Positions 40,867 to 48,083 of a stretch of 64,000 bases of DNA are shown in pieces. The DNA is from CAKSHC01 sp045595395 (GTDB lineage Bacteria > Bacillota > Clostridia > Oscillospirales > UMGS1783): assembly GCA_045595395.1 (NCBI GenBank), contig JAZOAH010000028.1, positions 186,001 through 250,000 of the forward strand, written 5' to 3'. Positions within the stretch are counted from its first letter, which is position 1. The number at the start of each line of letters is the position of its first letter. The notes under the pieces are model-generated. The model was not told the DNA's origin. It was given only the letters and a program-made list of their open reading frames with translations, and searched no databases. The translations under genes and the position numbers were made by a program.

Positions 40867-41718
40867 ATGCATGAATGGTTATCGGCTCTGTCGGTCTATC
40901 TGCAATACCCCTTTGTTCGCTATGCCATGATCGTAGCCGTGCTGATCGCTCTATGCTCAGCACTGCTTGGCGTAACGCTGGTACTTAAGCGCTTCTCCTT
41001 TATCGGGGATGGGCTCTCACATGTAGCCTTCGGCACCATGGCGGTGGCAGCAGTAGTTGGACTGACCAACGATATGCTGCTGGTCTTGCCGGTTACGGTG
41101 GTCTGCGCCGTCTTGCTGCTACGCAACGGCCAGCATACCAAGATCCGTGGCGATGCCGCCGTAGCCATGATCTCGGTCGGTGCGCTGGCCGTCGGCTATC
41201 TGCTGATGAGCCTGTTTTCGGCATCGACCAATCTTTCCAACGATGTCTGCGGGGCCCTTTTCGGCTCCTTCTCCATCCTGACCCTGACCCCGACCAAGGT
41301 TTGGCTCTGCCTTGGCCTGTCGCTGGCGGTGATCGTCATCTTTTTCCTGTTCTATCATAAGATCTTTGCCGTCACCTTTGACGAGGAATTTGCCCGTGCA
41401 TCGGGCCTACGTGTCTTGCTGTATCATCTGCTGATCTCGATCGTCATCGCCGCCATCATCCTGCTGGCCATGAATCTTGTCGGCTCACTGCTCATCTCGG
41501 CCCTGGTTATTTTCCCCGCCCTGTCAGCGATGCGGTTGTTTAAAAGTTTTCGTTCGGTCACCATATGCGCCGCTTTGCTCTCCGTCGGCTGTACCCTATT
41601 GGGGCTGCTCGTCGCCATCCCGGCTGCCACGCCGGTCGGCGCCACCATTGCGGTGGTGGACCTTATTGCCTTTGGCGCCTGTTCGCTTATCGAGCGCATA
41701 AAAAAATGCTATGGATGA
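40867..41718 (+). CDS. Metal ABC transporter permease (ZnuB-like, ABC-3 family)
   Basis: The 283-residue protein has about eight membrane helices and matches ABC-3 permeases, with FIGDGLSHVAFGTMA near residue 45, DEEFARASGLRVLL (the coupling motif) near 174 and ALVIFPALSAMRL near 214. It forms the membrane channel of the preceding importer. The ATG at 40867 follows GGAGG by 7 bases. Its stop codon lies in the loop of the terminator. Confidence 0.92.
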   Translation: MHEWLSALSVYLQYPFVRYAMIVAVLIALCSALLGVTLVLKRFSFIGDGLSHVAFGTMAVAAVVGLTNDMLLVLPVTVVCAVLLLRNGQHTKIRGDAAVAMISVGALAVGYLLMSLFSASTNLSNDVCGALFGSFSILTLTPTKVWLCLGLSLAVIVIFFLFYHKIFAVTFDEEFARASGLRVLLYHLLISIVIAAIILLAMNLVGSLLISALVIFPALSAMRLFKSFRSVTICAALLSVGCTLLGLLVAIPAATPVGATIAVVDLIAFGACSLIERIKKCYG

Positions 41719-41735
41719 TCCATAGCATTTTTCTT
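41703..41735 (+). terminator. Terminator of the metal importer operon
   Basis: AAAATGCTATGGA pairs with TCCATAGCATTTT around TGA, followed by TTCTTT. The stop codon of the permease gene forms the loop. Confidence 0.88.
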
Positions 41736-42424
41736 TATTTGAAGACATCTATGATAGCAAACACCTTTTCGCTCACAAAGGCAAACACATCGGGATAGAA
41801 ATAAGATACCGCAAACCCGGCCACCAAAACAACAGCCGTGACGATCAAAAAGACCATCAGCACACCGCGAGCCAGATTTCGGCGGTTAAAATTCCTGGTA
41901 CCGCCCAGCGCCCATATCAGCGTGGCCAGCCATCCGATCACCGGAATACTCATCAAGAGCACCGTTCCCATATACTGCGCCGTGCTCAGCACATCGTAGG
42001 CCGGATCATTGTAATACTCTTCATATTCCAACTCATCCATTGTTGACGGGGGGGCCTGGTCGGGTAATTCCATGGTCTGTGGCTCCTGCGGTGCAGGATT
42101 CGTGTTTTCCGTCACCGTTGCAATCACATCGGCCAGATCGGTCATATCCTTCAGATCGTTGTCGATCACGACCGGCTCTCCCGGCGCATGACCGCTATCG
42201 GCCGGAGCCGGCTGATCGCGCAGGATCTCCTCTTGCGGCTCCTGCGGCACATACAGCAGTTCCTGCGGAGCCTGTTTCATTTGGTTGTCTGCCTCTTCTT
42301 TGTATTGCGAGGGGAATGTCGGCTTAAAGGGGGCCGGCCGACGGCCCAAGCGAGCGGCTCCACACTCGGGGCAAAGCTCCATATCATCGGTCAGGTCGGC
42401 GCCGCAATTAATACAATAATCCAT
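41735..42424 (-). CDS. Zinc-ribbon membrane protein with Pro/Glu-rich linker
   Basis: The 229-residue protein starts with a zinc ribbon (CINCG at residues 4-8, CPECG at about 18-22), then a long Pro/Gln/Glu-rich disordered region (about 30-150) and two membrane segments (about 155-185 and 195-220). It has no known function. ATG 42424 has GGAGG 6 bases upstream, and a strong promoter lies directly before it. It is a single-gene transcript. Confidence 0.8.
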   Translation of the reverse strand: MDYCINCGADLTDDMELCPECGAARLGRRPAPFKPTFPSQYKEEADNQMKQAPQELLYVPQEPQEEILRDQPAPADSGHAPGEPVVIDNDLKDMTDLADVIATVTENTNPAPQEPQTMELPDQAPPSTMDELEYEEYYNDPAYDVLSTAQYMGTVLLMSIPVIGWLATLIWALGGTRNFNRRNLARGVLMVFLIVTAVVLVAGFAVSYFYPDVFAFVSEKVFAIIDVFK

Positions 42425-42452
42425 AACTGCCTCCAAAATACATTCTATCCTT

Positions 42453-42481
42453 ATTATATCGGACAAATTCCGCTCTGTCAA
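42453..42481 (-). promoter_or_regulatory. Consensus sigma-A promoter of the zinc-ribbon gene
   Basis: On the minus strand TTGACA (42481-42476), 17-bp spacer, TATAAT (42458-42453). Both boxes are perfect. Confidence 0.92.
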
Positions 42482-42486
42482 GGGAT

Positions 42487-42516
42487 GCAAAAAAAGCGAG
42501 GCATAGCCTCGCTTTT
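42487..42516 (-). terminator. Terminator of the LCP gene
   Basis: On the minus strand AAGCGAGGC pairs with GCCTCGCTT around TAT and is followed by a run of T. It lies just after the LCP stop codon and just upstream of the zinc-ribbon promoter. Confidence 0.88.
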
Positions 42517-42518
42517 GT

Positions 42519-43592
42519 TTATTCGGATGCAGCAGAAGAACTCTCGGTGCTGCTCAGCTCTTCCGGCTTGGTGTTGGGATCAATATCGTTGTAGATAAAG
42601 TTATGAATATGATCGGTCGCCTTTTCCAGATCGTACTGCATGTAATACACACCGTTGATCATGGCATTTCGAGCATCGTCATAATCGCCGGGGATCATGG
42701 TTTCTTCCATCACAACTTCGCCGCTGGTGATGATCGGTAAAAATTCCAGCACATCGCTATAGGTAAAGGAGGTGGTTACCATGGGGATCATGGCTTTAGC
42801 CAACGCCGGGTATTGCATCACATGCAATGTCATGGCCTGATCAAATACCGCCATGATCACCTCACGCTGCCGACCGGTACGAGCCTGATCGCTGTCCAAC
42901 CGGCGAATACGGGCAAAACCGACGGCCTGATTGCCGTTGAGCAGAGTGTCCGGACCGCTGGTATGTAAATAGTCAGACGCCGAGCCTCGTATCTCGGTTA
43001 TATGTAAATTGATCTGCCGGCGTTCGGCCTCGGTAACATCGATGTGAACACCGCCAACCGCATCGATCACATGAGCCAACTGCTCAAAGTTGACGGTAAC
43101 ATACTCGGTAATATCCAGATTGAAATTTTCATTGAGGGTCTTTACCGCCAGCGCTGCACCGCCATAGCCGTAGGCATGGGTCAGTTTATCACCCTTGCCG
43201 TTGATCTGCACATAACTATCCCGCATAATGGAGATCAGTTTCACCTTTTTGGTCTGATGATTGATGCTCAGGATGATCACCGCATCACTTAATCCTCGGT
43301 CGGCATTGCCGCCTGCACGGGTATCAATGCCGAATAGGGCGATATTGGTGATCTTCTTCTCCTGTTGGATCGAAGAGTGATAGCTGCTGTTGATACCTAG
43401 ATCATCGGAAGGCAACTCTTCCGTCTGCAATCCGCCGAAGAAGTACACAAAGATGCCGACAAAACCAAGCACCAAAATAAGCAGAAAACTGCCGACCGCT
43501 AAAAGAACCGTACGCCAGATTTTCTTCTTGCTTGTCGACTTGGTATCTACCATCTCAATATCCGGTTTTTTAGCATGTTTTCCCTGTTTCAT
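42519..43592 (-). CDS. LytR-CpsA-Psr (LCP) family wall-polymer ligase
   Basis: The 357-residue protein has a basic cytoplasmic start, one membrane helix (about residues 28-50) and the extracellular LCP domain. Key motifs are FGIDTRAGG near 106 with the Arg/Asp that bind pyrophosphate, RGLSDAVIILSINH near 119, IMRDSYVQI near 141 and GFARIRRLDSDQARTGRQREV near 240. It attaches teichoic acids or other undecaprenyl-linked polymers to peptidoglycan. The C-terminus is Ser-rich. ATG 43592 follows GGGAGG. Confidence 0.94.
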   Translation of the reverse strand: MKQGKHAKKPDIEMVDTKSTSKKKIWRTVLLAVGSFLLILVLGFVGIFVYFFGGLQTEELPSDDLGINSSYHSSIQQEKKITNIALFGIDTRAGGNADRGLSDAVIILSINHQTKKVKLISIMRDSYVQINGKGDKLTHAYGYGGAALAVKTLNENFNLDITEYVTVNFEQLAHVIDAVGGVHIDVTEAERRQINLHITEIRGSASDYLHTSGPDTLLNGNQAVGFARIRRLDSDQARTGRQREVIMAVFDQAMTLHVMQYPALAKAMIPMVTTSFTYSDVLEFLPIITSGEVVMEETMIPGDYDDARNAMINGVYYMQYDLEKATDHIHNFIYNDIDPNTKPEELSSTESSSAASE

Positions 43593-43631
43593 TTTGTCCT
43601 CCCGTATGGTTGTTCTCGGGTAGCGTCCTAT

Positions 43632-43660
43632 ATTATATATCTATCCTGCCGAAAATACAA
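43632..43660 (-). promoter_or_regulatory. sigma-A promoter of the LCP gene
   Basis: On the minus strand TTGTAT (43660-43655), 17-bp spacer, TATAAT (43637-43632). Confidence 0.8.
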
Positions 43661-43674
43661 GACCTGATTTGTAA

Positions 43675-43710
43675 ATAAAAAGGCGACCCTTTCGGATCGC
43701 TTTATTACGC
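43675..43710 (-). terminator. Terminator of the small lipoprotein gene
   Basis: On the minus strand AAAGCGATCC and GGGTCGCCTTT pair around GAAA with one bulge, followed by TTATTT. Confidence 0.78.
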
Positions 43711-43719
43711 TGTAGCTTT

Positions 43720-44061
43720 TTATTTACCAACGTTGCTGCCGCCGATACGGGTAGCCTTACCGGTAGCGATACCGTAGGTGTAAACGCCGGAGCCATCCTT
43801 GATGATGCCGATGGAATAAACAACCTCGCCGTTAGCATCCAAAGCACTCAGGCAGTAAGCAGACTTGGAGTTGATAACAACATCATTTTCCTGCTTCCAG
43901 TCTTCCCATTCCGTACCCTGCTCGGTAAGCTTCTTGTCAAAATAATAGTTAGCGATTCTGTCAAAATCAGCTTCGGTAACAGGAGTTGCGCCGCAACCGA
44001 CAAGCAGGCCGGTGGTGCAGACAAGCACGAGGAGCATAGCTGCGATGATCTTCTTGGTCAT
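43720..44061 (-). CDS. Small predicted lipoprotein, unknown function
   Basis: The 113-residue protein has a lipoprotein signal peptide (TKK, hydrophobic core, LLVGC at about residues 19-23). The mature part of about 90 residues contains DFDRIANYYFDKKL and DALDANGEVVYSIGIIKDG stretches, compatible with a small beta-rich domain. I do not recognise a family. ATG 44061 has AAAGGTG about 10 bases upstream. It has its own promoter and terminator. Confidence 0.8.
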   Translation of the reverse strand: MTKKIIAAMLLVLVCTTGLLVGCGATPVTEADFDRIANYYFDKKLTEQGTEWEDWKQENDVVINSKSAYCLSALDANGEVVYSIGIIKDGSGVYTYGIATGKATRIGGSNVGK

Positions 44062-44132
44062 TGTAGTTTCACCTTTCACATTTTCAAATATTATGCCGAC
44101 CTTGCGCCAAACGCACAAAGATCAGCCTTAAT

Positions 44133-44161
44133 AGTATAGTACAACCACAGACTTAAGTCAA
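44133..44161 (-). promoter_or_regulatory. sigma-A promoter of the small lipoprotein gene
   Basis: On the minus strand TTGACT (44161-44156), 17-bp spacer, TATACT (44138-44133). Confidence 0.82.
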
Positions 44162-44234
44162 CTGTTTTCGCCAAAGTTATCAATTTTTTCATAATCTGTG
44201 CACTTTGCACAAAAAGTATGAGGCGGTCACCGGT

Positions 44235-45296
44235 TCACTTTTGTTCGTTTTCTTTTCTTTTTTTGCGACGCACCCGATTGATATGCCGCTCAAAATCGCC
44301 GCTGTCGATCAAGCGTGCCAGCACCAACTGAATATAGGTCGGCACCGTACAAGAATAAAAACCCAGCTTCTTCTCAAATTCCTCCGCCAGATGCCGTGGC
44401 AACACCATGTATCCGACACGCAGCGAGGGCGACACCGTCCGGGAAAAGGTGTTCATATAGATCACGTTCTCCTGCTGAGTATGGGAAAACAGTGTTTCTT
44501 CCGGCTTTTTTGACATGGAAAATTCCGATTCAAAATCATCCTCAATGATCACCCGTCCCTCCCCGGCCCAGCGCAGATATTCGTGGCGCTTGGAGGCGGT
44601 AGCCGTGACCCCGCTGGGAAAACTGCGATAGGGCGAGATATGCAAAACATCGGCTCGACTGCTACGCAGCGCTGCGCTGTCAATGCCGTCACGCCCCAGC
44701 GGCAGCATCTCATAACGCACCTGTGCGGCACGGTAGACCTGTTCGATCTTCTTATAAGAAGGCGCTTCTATCCCGTAGACCTGATCCCGCCCCAATAAGT
44801 CAACGATCAGGCTGTAAAAATATTCCGATCCCGAGCCGATCACGATCTGATCCACGCCCGCCTGAATGCCACGACTACGAGCCAAATACCGCCGCACCGC
44901 CTGACGCAATTCCTCGCAACCGGCATTGTCCGGCCGATCCAGGATCGACTCGCCGTAATCGCTGAGCACCCCACGCATCGTCCGTGCCAGCACCGAAAAG
45001 GGAAACTCGGGCACGCCGTCGGTATGATGCACCGTCGGTAAGGGCGTACGACCCGGTATGGCAAAGCCGTCATCGGTGCGGAATATCACATAATACCCGC
45101 TGCGCTCCCGTGCCTCTATATAGCCCTCCTCGCTCAACAGCGCATAGGCGTGCTCGACCGTGACCGTGCTGACCCCGACCGTGTCGGCCAGGGTGCGCTT
45201 GGACGGAAGTTTTCCGTTATAGGAATAGACACCCGCCACGATGTCCTCCCGTATCCGTTGATATAATTGTAGATAGGCCGGTTCTGTCTGTTTCAT
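44235..45296 (-). CDS. MocR/PdxR-like regulator, PLP lysine lost and C-terminus missing
   Basis: The 353-residue protein has a GntR winged helix (residues 1-70; LPSKRTLADTVGVSTVTVEHAY) and a fold-type I aminotransferase-like domain. The Asp contacting the PLP ring is kept (IIEDDFESEF), but the Schiff-base position reads NTFSRTVSPSLR: residue 286 is Arg (CGG at 44439-44441) where MocR proteins normally have Lys. It also ends at HINRVRRKKRKENEQK, where intact members continue for roughly 100 more residues. No continuation is visible in other frames. Divergent from the pyridoxal kinase gene, as PdxR regulators often are, so it probably controls vitamin B6 genes, or is decaying. Confidence 0.85.
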   Translation of the reverse strand: MKQTEPAYLQLYQRIREDIVAGVYSYNGKLPSKRTLADTVGVSTVTVEHAYALLSEEGYIEARERSGYYVIFRTDDGFAIPGRTPLPTVHHTDGVPEFPFSVLARTMRGVLSDYGESILDRPDNAGCEELRQAVRRYLARSRGIQAGVDQIVIGSGSEYFYSLIVDLLGRDQVYGIEAPSYKKIEQVYRAAQVRYEMLPLGRDGIDSAALRSSRADVLHISPYRSFPSGVTATASKRHEYLRWAGEGRVIIEDDFESEFSMSKKPEETLFSHTQQENVIYMNTFSRTVSPSLRVGYMVLPRHLAEEFEKKLGFYSCTVPTYIQLVLARLIDSGDFERHINRVRRKKRKENEQK

Positions 45297-45301
45297 CTGG
45301 T

Positions 45302-45362
45302 TATATAAAATTCTCCTGTTCTGACTATTTTTATATTACCAAAAACAGTATATAGTATTCTC
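45302..45362. promoter_or_regulatory. Direct repeats between the MocR and pyridoxal kinase genes
   Basis: TATATAAAATTCTC (45302-45315) and TATATAGTATTCTC (45349-45362) agree at 12 of 14 positions in the same orientation, 47 bp apart. MocR regulators such as GabR and PdxR bind paired direct repeats. The first copy overlaps the MocR ribosome binding site and the AT-rich content lowers its weight. Confidence 0.45.
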
Positions 45363-45386
45363 AGTAAAAAAGCAAGGAGGGAAATG

Positions 45387-46205
45387 ATGCACAATCATCA
45401 AAAAAAAATTGCCGTCATCAACGATTTCTGTGGCTTTGGCCGCTGTTCGCTGGCGGTATCCCTGCCGATTCTCTCGGCCTTGAAGATCCAGTGCTGTCCG
45501 CTGCCCACCGCCATCTTTTCCAATCACACCGGCTTTGAAAGCTTTTATTCCACCGATTTTACCGCCCACATGCCGGCCTATATCGAGGAGTGGGCCAAAC
45601 TGGATCTGCATTTTTCTGGCATCCTCACCGGTTATCTCGGCTCGCCCGAGCAGATCGCCATTGTCAAGGACTTTTTATTGCATTTCAAATCGTCCGACAC
45701 CCTAGCCGTCATCGATCCGGTCATGGGCGATTACGGCAAGCTCTATCCCTCTTTCTCGCCTGATCTTGCCAAGCAGATGAAGGAGCTCGTCCCATTTGCC
45801 GATATTCTCACCCCCAACCTCACCGAGGCCTGCATCCTCACCGAAACGCCCTATCAATCGGATATAAATGAGGAAAAATTGGCCGAAATTTGCCGAAAAT
45901 TAGCCCAAATGGGGCCAAAAAAGATCGTAATTTCGGGCCTGGAACGGGGTGAAGACCTGGAAAACTTCATTTATGAAGACGGCAAAACCCTGACCGTGAT
46001 GGAGCATCGGGTCGGCCCTAATCGTTCTGGGACCGGCGATGTCTTTTCTTCGATTCTGGCCGCCGATGTCGTCAATGGCCGCAGTTTGACCCAATCGGTG
46101 CGCCACGCCTCCGCCTTTATTGCCAAGGTGCTGCGCCGGGCGCTGGAACTGGATCTACCCAAAACAGACGGCCTTTGCTTTGAGGAGTTTTTAACACAAC
46201 TATGA
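45387..46205 (+). CDS. Pyridoxal/pyridoxamine kinase
   Basis: The 272-residue protein is a ribokinase-fold kinase of the PdxK/PdxY type, opening IAVINDFCGFGRCSLAVSLPIL and carrying VIDPVMGDYGKLY near residue 110, DILTPNLTEACILTE near 136 and the C-terminal anion hole RSGTGDVFSSILAADVV near 213. It phosphorylates B6 vitamers to PLP precursors. ATG 45387 lies 6 bases after GGAGG; the ATG one codon earlier is only 3 bases away. It is divergent from the MocR-like regulator and overlaps the S-component gene by 4 bases. Confidence 0.92.
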   Translation: MHNHQKKIAVINDFCGFGRCSLAVSLPILSALKIQCCPLPTAIFSNHTGFESFYSTDFTAHMPAYIEEWAKLDLHFSGILTGYLGSPEQIAIVKDFLLHFKSSDTLAVIDPVMGDYGKLYPSFSPDLAKQMKELVPFADILTPNLTEACILTETPYQSDINEEKLAEICRKLAQMGPKKIVISGLERGEDLENFIYEDGKTLTVMEHRVGPNRSGTGDVFSSILAADVVNGRSLTQSVRHASAFIAKVLRRALELDLPKTDGLCFEEFLTQL

Positions 46206-46699
46206 GTCAACAAAAAATCAAGCGCATGGCGCTATCCGGCATTTTTGCCGCTCTTGTCTTTGTCTTCACCGCCTATCTGCACATCCCCTCCCACACCGGC
46301 TATACCCATGTGGGTGACGGTTTTATCTATCTGGCTGCCTGTCTGCTGCCGCTGCCCTACGCCGTCTTTGTCGGCGCCGTCGGGGCACTGTTGGCCGATC
46401 TTCTCACCGGCTTTGCCATCTGGGCCCCAGGCTCGGTCATCATCAAGGCGGCCGCCGTCCTCTTCTTTTCCTGCAAAGGAAAAAAGATCCTCACCCTGCG
46501 CAATGCACTGGCCCTGCTGCCGGCCTGTCTGCTGTGCATCGGCGGCTACTATTTGTACGAATCCCTCATCACCGGTAACTTTTTAGCGCCCCTGGCCGGC
46601 ATCCCCGGCTATATCACCCAATCGGTGCTGAGCAGTCTGCTCTTTTTGATCCTCGGCTTTGCCCTGGATAAACTCGATATCAGGAGGCATATCCTATGA
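46202..46699 (+). CDS. ECF transporter S component, probable B6 vitamer uptake
   Basis: The 165-residue protein has five or six membrane helices. The start, KRMALSGIFAALVFVFTAYL, carries the AxxxA pattern that S components use to bind the EcfT subunit, and HVGDGFIYLAACLLPLPYA is typical of the family that includes predicted pyridoxine carriers. Position between pyridoxal kinase and under a PdxR-like regulator suggests B6 uptake; this is inferred from context. No EcfA/EcfT genes are here, so it would be a group II module using a shared energising unit. ATGA overlap with the kinase gene. Confidence 0.85.
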   Translation: MSQQKIKRMALSGIFAALVFVFTAYLHIPSHTGYTHVGDGFIYLAACLLPLPYAVFVGAVGALLADLLTGFAIWAPGSVIIKAAAVLFFSCKGKKILTLRNALALLPACLLCIGGYYLYESLITGNFLAPLAGIPGYITQSVLSSLLFLILGFALDKLDIRRHIL

Positions 46700-47301
46700 T
46701 GACCATTACCTACCCCGTTAAAAACGGAATCTATGTTAACATGACCAATCGCTGCCCCTGCGCCTGCACCTTCTGCCTGCGCCACAACGCCGACAGTGTC
46801 TATGGCTCTGAGCCGTTATGGCTGGATCGTGAGCCGACGGTGGACGAAGTCTGCCAAAGTCTTGATCGGTGGAATCTGGATGAGTACAGCGAGGTCGTTT
46901 TCTGCGGCTACGGTGAGCCGACCGAACGACTGGATGATCTATTGAAGGTTGCCGCCTATATCCGCAACAAAAGCCATATATCCATCCGCATCAACACCAA
47001 CGGCCTGTCCGACCTCATTCACGGCAAGCCGACTGCGTCGATGCTGGCCGGTCTGATCGACACGGTATCGATCAGCCTTAACGCCACCAACGCCGAGGAT
47101 TATTGTAAGGTGGTGCGTCCTAAATTCGGTATTGAATCTTATGATGCCATGCTTGCCTTTACCAAAGATTGCGTAAATTATGTACCCCATGTGGTCATGA
47201 CGGTGGTCGACGTGGTCACCTCCCCCGAGGAACAAGAGAAAAGTCGTCAGATCTGCGAACGCTTAGGTGCGACCTTGCGGATTCGTCCCTACGAAAGCTA
47301 A
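46696..47301 (+). CDS. Small radical SAM protein (TatD-associated type)
   Basis: The 201-residue protein has the radical SAM cluster motif C-x3-C-x2-C in NRCPCACTFCLR (about residues 16-27), followed by VVFCGYGEPTERL near 70 (the GGE-equivalent) and INTNGL near 101. Its length and the FCLRHN start resemble the small TIGR04038 proteins usually found beside TatD genes, but no tatD is here. It starts inside the S-component gene (CTATGATG) and so belongs to the B6 operon. Its reaction is unknown; a C-terminal auxiliary domain is absent. Confidence 0.85.
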   Translation: MMTITYPVKNGIYVNMTNRCPCACTFCLRHNADSVYGSEPLWLDREPTVDEVCQSLDRWNLDEYSEVVFCGYGEPTERLDDLLKVAAYIRNKSHISIRINTNGLSDLIHGKPTASMLAGLIDTVSISLNATNAEDYCKVVRPKFGIESYDAMLAFTKDCVNYVPHVVMTVVDVVTSPEEQEKSRQICERLGATLRIRPYES

Positions 47302-47310
47302 AAAGAAGAC

Positions 47311-47339
47311 TTGATTTTCCTACCTGACTGTGCTATACT
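47311..47339 (+). promoter_or_regulatory. Promoter of the CAT-anticodon tRNA
   Basis: TTGATT at 47311-47316 and TATACT at 47334-47339 with a 17-bp spacer; the tRNA starts 14 bases later. Confidence 0.82.
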
Positions 47340-47352
47340 GTGTTTTACATAC

Positions 47353-47429
47353 GGACCATTAGCTCAGTTGGTTAGAGCAGCCGGCTCATAACCGGCCGGT
47401 CCAAGGTTCGAGTCCTTGATGGTCCACCA
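47353..47429 (+). tRNA. tRNA with CAT anticodon, probably tRNA-Ile2
   Basis: Cloverleaf: acceptor GGACCAT/ATGGTCC, D stem GCTC/GAGC, anticodon stem GCCGG/CCGGC with loop CTCATAA (anticodon CAT), T stem CAAGG/CCTTG, encoded CCA. A CAT anticodon can be Met or, after lysidine modification, Ile reading AUA. The GGACC acceptor and the CCGGC anticodon stem look more like Firmicute tRNA-Ile2, which is a judgement by resemblance. The gene has its own promoter and terminator. Confidence 0.93.
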
Positions 47430-47466
47430 AAAAACAGATATCCCTGAGGGGGTATCTGTTTTTTTA
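47429..47466 (+). terminator. Terminator of the CAT tRNA
   Basis: AAACAGATA-TCCC pairs with GGGG-GTATCTGTTT around TGA, followed by TTTTT. Confidence 0.85.
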
Positions 47467-47579
47467 TGCGCACTTAATGACGAGAACCGTAGGTTCGATA
47501 CGTGACACCCCAAGAGCGCGAGTGATAGCGACGTGCGATTGGCATGGTGGAACTTATGCATGCGAGCGAAGCGAGTCGT

Positions 47580-47598
47580 AGTCCTTGATGGTCCACCA
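47580..47598 (+). repeat. Second copy of the CAT tRNA 3' end
   Basis: The last 19 bases of the tRNA, from inside the T arm to CCA (47411-47429), are repeated exactly at 47580-47598, 169 bp downstream. The copy is again followed at once by a terminator. The 150 bases between hold no gene. The layout resembles a duplicated attachment site of an integrated element that has been lost, or a partial tRNA duplication. Confidence 0.8.
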
Positions 47599-47599
47599 G

Positions 47600-47632
47600 A
47601 AAAACCGACTTGTTTCGACAAGTCGGTTTTTT
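47600..47632 (+). terminator. Terminator after the tRNA-end repeat
   Basis: AAAAACCGACTTGT pairs with ACAAGTCGGTTTTTT around TTCG, a perfect stem and T run, yet no gene precedes it except the tRNA fragment. Confidence 0.85.
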
Positions 47633-47635
47633 AAC

Positions 47636-47830
47636 GAAATTTGCCCTTGAGGGCAAGTGAAATCGCTTCGCGGTGAAATATTTGCTTTGCAAATGTGAAA
47701 TGTTCGCTGACGCGAACGTGGCAAATTTCATTTCACATCGAACGAAGTGAGATATTTCACAATTTTCGCAATTTTCACAAGAAAATTATTTCGCATTCGC
47801 CGCAAGGCGAATATTTGACTAAAAAATACA
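47636..47830. repeat. Array of short hairpins between the two tRNA genes
   Basis: No coding frame is supported. The segment strings together small palindromes: TTGCCC-TTGA-GGGCAA (47641-47656), ATTTGC-TTT-GCAAAT (47680-47694), GTTCGC-TGAC-GCGAAC (47702-47717), near-palindrome GTGAGATATTTCAC near 47747, and ATTCGCC-GCAA-GGCGAAT (47795-47812), joined by GTGAAAT/ATTTCAC pieces that can pair across them. Similar hairpins occur near the tRNA-Arg gene at 13106-13251. Confidence 0.65.
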
Positions 47831-47937
47831 AAGATTCAAATATCTAACACAAAAACAGCAAAATCATTTTACTCTATGGTGTCAGGAAAGGGATGCGCTG
47901 TGCGCTCCGATGCTGCCGACCGCCCTTGGCGTATGGA

Positions 47938-48036
47938 AGAGAAAGGGATTCGCCCTCGCTGCGGCTCGGGCTGGGGTCGGCTCTGACATGCCGCCGGCAT
48001 GTCATTCACTACCGACCCTTCGAATCCCTTTCTTCG
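47938..48036 (-). repeat. Fragments of the tRNA-Ser 3' end
   Basis: AGAGAAAGGGATTCG, part of the tRNA-Ser T arm and acceptor (48090-48104), recurs in the same orientation at 47938-47952, and TTCGAATCCCTTTCT (inverted, 15 bases) lies at 48019-48033. Both copies are on the 3' side of tRNA-Ser. The stretch 47831-48043 has no supported gene. Confidence 0.7.
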
Positions 48037-48043
48037 ACGTAAA

Positions 48044-48083
48044 AGCAAAAACAGACACCCCGATCGGGGTGTCTGTTTTTGCT
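48044..48083 (-). terminator. Terminator of tRNA-Ser
   Basis: A fully palindromic 40-bp element: AGCAAAAACAGACACCCC / GGGGTGTCTGTTTTTGCT around GATC. On the minus strand it gives a long stem with a T5 tail directly after the CCA of tRNA-Ser. Confidence 0.88.

Noticed and set aside
44100..44235. Frameshift restoring the missing C-terminus of the MocR-like regulator
   Set aside because: The frames after the A-rich stretch near 44250 do not read into recognisable aminotransferase C-terminal sequence, so a simple frameshift does not explain the truncation.
47364..47731. Short minus-strand open frames through the CAT tRNA and hairpin region
   Set aside because: They overlap the tRNA and repeat elements; products resemble translated tRNA, not proteins.
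47636..48043. CRISPR array between the tRNAs
   Set aside because: The repeats are short palindromes and tRNA fragments with irregular spacing, not equal repeats and spacers, and no cas gene is near.
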